Assembly (NCBI GenBank): GCA_903921965.1
Contig: CAIXSE010000409.1
Location: forward strand, 1-5,932
Source: an uncultured Thermoleophilia bacterium
Lineage (GTDB): Bacteria; Actinomycetota; Thermoleophilia; UBA2241
Direction: 5' to 3'
DNA length: 5,932 nt
In this document: positions 4,584 through 5,932 of the stretch, piece after piece
Layout of the letters: every line of letters starts with the position of its first letter
Numbering within the stretch: position 1 is the first letter of the stretch
Notes under the pieces: generated by a model
Seen by the model: the letters and a program-made list of their open reading frames with translations, nothing else
Databases searched by the model: none
What the model was told of the DNA's origin: nothing
Made by a program: the position numbers and the translations under genes

Positions 4584-5932
4584 ATGAAGATCCGCCTCAT
4601 CGAGCCCGCCGCCCCGAGCATGCACATCTGGTCGATGTCGTACTTCGTGCGCCTCGGCCTGCCCATCATCGGGGCCACGCTCAAGGAGGCGGGCCACGAC
4701 GTGCGCATCTACAACCCGCAGCTCGCGCCCATCGACTGGGACGACGTGTTCACAGCGGAGCTGGTCGGCATCTCGTGCACCACGTCCACCGCGCCGGCCG
4801 CCTACGACATGGCCGACGAGCTCAGGCGCCGCCGTATCCCCGTCGTCATCGGCGGCTCCCACGTGACGTTCATGGCCGAGGAGGCGCTGGACCACGCCGA
4901 CTTCGTGGCGCGCGGCGAGGGCGGCGAGCAGATCATGCTCGAGCTCGTCGACGCACTGGAGGGGCGCACGCGGGTGGCCGACGTCACCGGCATCTCGTTC
5001 CGTCGTCACGGCGAGACCGTGGACAACCCGCTGCACGAGCGCTGCGCCGACCTCGACACGCTGCCGTTCCCGGACCTCACCCTGATCGAGGGCAACGAGC
5101 GCCTCGTCAACACGCCGATCATGACCAGCTGGGGCTGCCCGTTCGACTGCACCTTCTGCTCCGTGACCGCCATGTTCGGCAAGAAGTACCGCTTCCGCAG
5201 CGCCGAGAGCGTCGTCGCCGAGATCAAGCAGAAGAAGCCCGAGAAGATCTTCTTCTACGACGACAACATGGCGGCCAACCGCAAACGCCTCAAGCGGCTG
5301 CTGCGCCTGATGATCGACGAGGGCATCCAGGTGCGCTGGGGCGCGCAGGTGCGCACCGACGTCGTCAAGGACCGCGAGCTGCTGGAGCTCATGCAGGCCT
5401 CGGGGGCCGACTTCGTGGCCCTCGGCCTCGAGTCGGTGAGCCAGGCGACGCTCGACCACTTCGAGAAGTCCCAGACGGTGGAAGACATCGAGCACGCCAT
5501 CAAGGTGCTGCACGAGTACGGCATCCGCTCGCACGGCATGTTCGTGCTGGGCGCCGAGCACGACGAGGGCGAGTTCGTGCGCGACACGATCGACTTCGCC
5601 CTCAAGAACAGGATCGACACGGTGATGATGAACATCCTCACGCCGCTGCCCGGCACCCAGCAGTTCGAGGAGCTGGACGCGGCGGACCGCATCATCACCA
5701 GGGACTGGCGCCTGTACGACGCCCAGCACGCCGTGTTCTGGCCGCGGCACATGAGCCCGGCCAAGCTGCAGCGCGACGTCCTGCGCGAGAACGCCCGGTT
5801 CTACGCCACCTGGCGCCCCGTCTACTTCTTCCTCAAGTGGCTCGTCGGCCGCGACCAGGCCAGCTGGAGCCGCATGCTCGAGTACGGCTGGCTGTGGTGG
5901 CACGCGCGCATGTGGTGGAAGGACGCGGGCAA
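4584..5932 (+). CDS. B12-binding-domain radical SAM protein (COG1032/BchE-like), C-terminus cut by window edge
   Basis: 449 full codons are visible with no stop. The N-terminal part (about residues 1-130) has the Rossmann-like cobalamin-binding layout: MKIRLIEPAAPS, LPIIGATLKEAGHDVRIYNP, VGISCTTST, IPVVIGGSHVTF (GGS at 90-92), then ARGEGGEQIMLELVDAL. It lacks the DxHxxG cobalt-ligand motif, as is usual in this family. The radical SAM core follows with CPFDCTFC, giving the CX3CX2C cluster ligands C185, C189 and C192, then FFYDDNM, WGAQVRTD, ALGLESVSQATLDHF, and MNILTPLPGTQQFEEL. The C-terminal WRLYDAQHAVFWPRHMSP segment is typical of this group and is followed by a Trp-rich tail. Such enzymes bind a [4Fe-4S] cluster, SAM and probably cobalamin, and carry out radical methylations or ring formation on unactivated carbons; relatives act in hopanoid, bacteriochlorophyll and natural-product pathways. 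No pathway genes are visible, so the substrate is unknown. Confidence 0.93.
   Translation, partial: MKIRLIEPAAPSMHIWSMSYFVRLGLPIIGATLKEAGHDVRIYNPQLAPIDWDDVFTAELVGISCTTSTAPAAYDMADELRRRRIPVVIGGSHVTFMAEEALDHADFVARGEGGEQIMLELVDALEGRTRVADVTGISFRRHGETVDNPLHERCADLDTLPFPDLTLIEGNERLVNTPIMTSWGCPFDCTFCSVTAMFGKKYRFRSAESVVAEIKQKKPEKIFFYDDNMAANRKRLKRLLRLMIDEGIQVRWGAQVRTDVVKDRELLELMQASGADFVALGLESVSQATLDHFEKSQTVEDIEHAIKVLHEYGIRSHGMFVLGAEHDEGEFVRDTIDFALKNRIDTVMMNILTPLPGTQQFEELDAADRIITRDWRLYDAQHAVFWPRHMSPAKLQRDVLRENARFYATWRPVYFFLKWLVGRDQASWSRMLEYGWLWWHARMWWKDAG

Noticed and set aside
4035..5903. 622-codon minus-strand open frame antisense to the radical SAM gene
   Set aside because: It is a mirror of GC-rich codons, rich in His/Val/Leu/Arg, with no motifs and crossing the divergent promoter region; the plus strand encodes the radical SAM motifs.
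1..5932. CRISPR array, insertion sequence, tRNA or phage attachment site
   Set aside because: I saw no spaced direct repeats, transposase motifs, terminal inverted repeats or tRNA-like sequences; the only tandem repeat is the in-frame SSG linker.

Overview
The window is very GC-rich DNA (about 70% G+C by eye, with strong G/C preference at third codon positions) and looks like a chromosomal piece of a high-GC bacterium. An actinobacterial lineage fits best: three of the genes have a TAnnnT -10 hexamer 6-8 nt before a plausible start codon and no Shine-Dalgarno sequence, the layout of leaderless transcripts common in Actinomycetota. This placement is inference; no rRNA or other phylogenetic marker is present. 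No mobile element, tRNA, rRNA or CRISPR array was seen.

Layout from left to right. (1) Positions 1-1194, minus strand: a group II PLP-dependent decarboxylase (aromatic-L-amino-acid/tyrosine decarboxylase type), cut by the left edge. (2) Positions 1195-1464: a spacer with a long inverted repeat, a relic of the first ~34 codons of ribose-5-phosphate isomerase A (rpiA) on the plus strand carrying an in-frame TGA, and a perfect 18-bp hairpin directly against the relic's end. (3) Positions 1465-1647, minus: a 60-residue, two-helix membrane protein starting at GTG. (4) Positions 1732-3066, minus: a membrane-anchored, extracytoplasmic YVTN/YncE-like beta-propeller. (5) Positions 3163-4365, minus: a MalY/PatB-type fold-type I PLP enzyme (C-S lyase/aminotransferase). 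(6) Positions 4584-5932, plus, cut by the right edge: a B12-binding-domain radical SAM protein of the COG1032 type, transcribed divergently from the MalY/PatB gene.

The genes do not form an obvious pathway. The four minus-strand genes point the same way but are separated by spacers of 84 to 270 bp, several with their own promoter-like sequence or hairpin, so they look like separate transcription units. The most informative unusual items are the rpiA relic, the repeated leaderless-promoter layout, the possible RBS-masking hairpin before the radical SAM gene, and the unknown substrate of that enzyme. I see no convincing evidence of a new multi-gene system.
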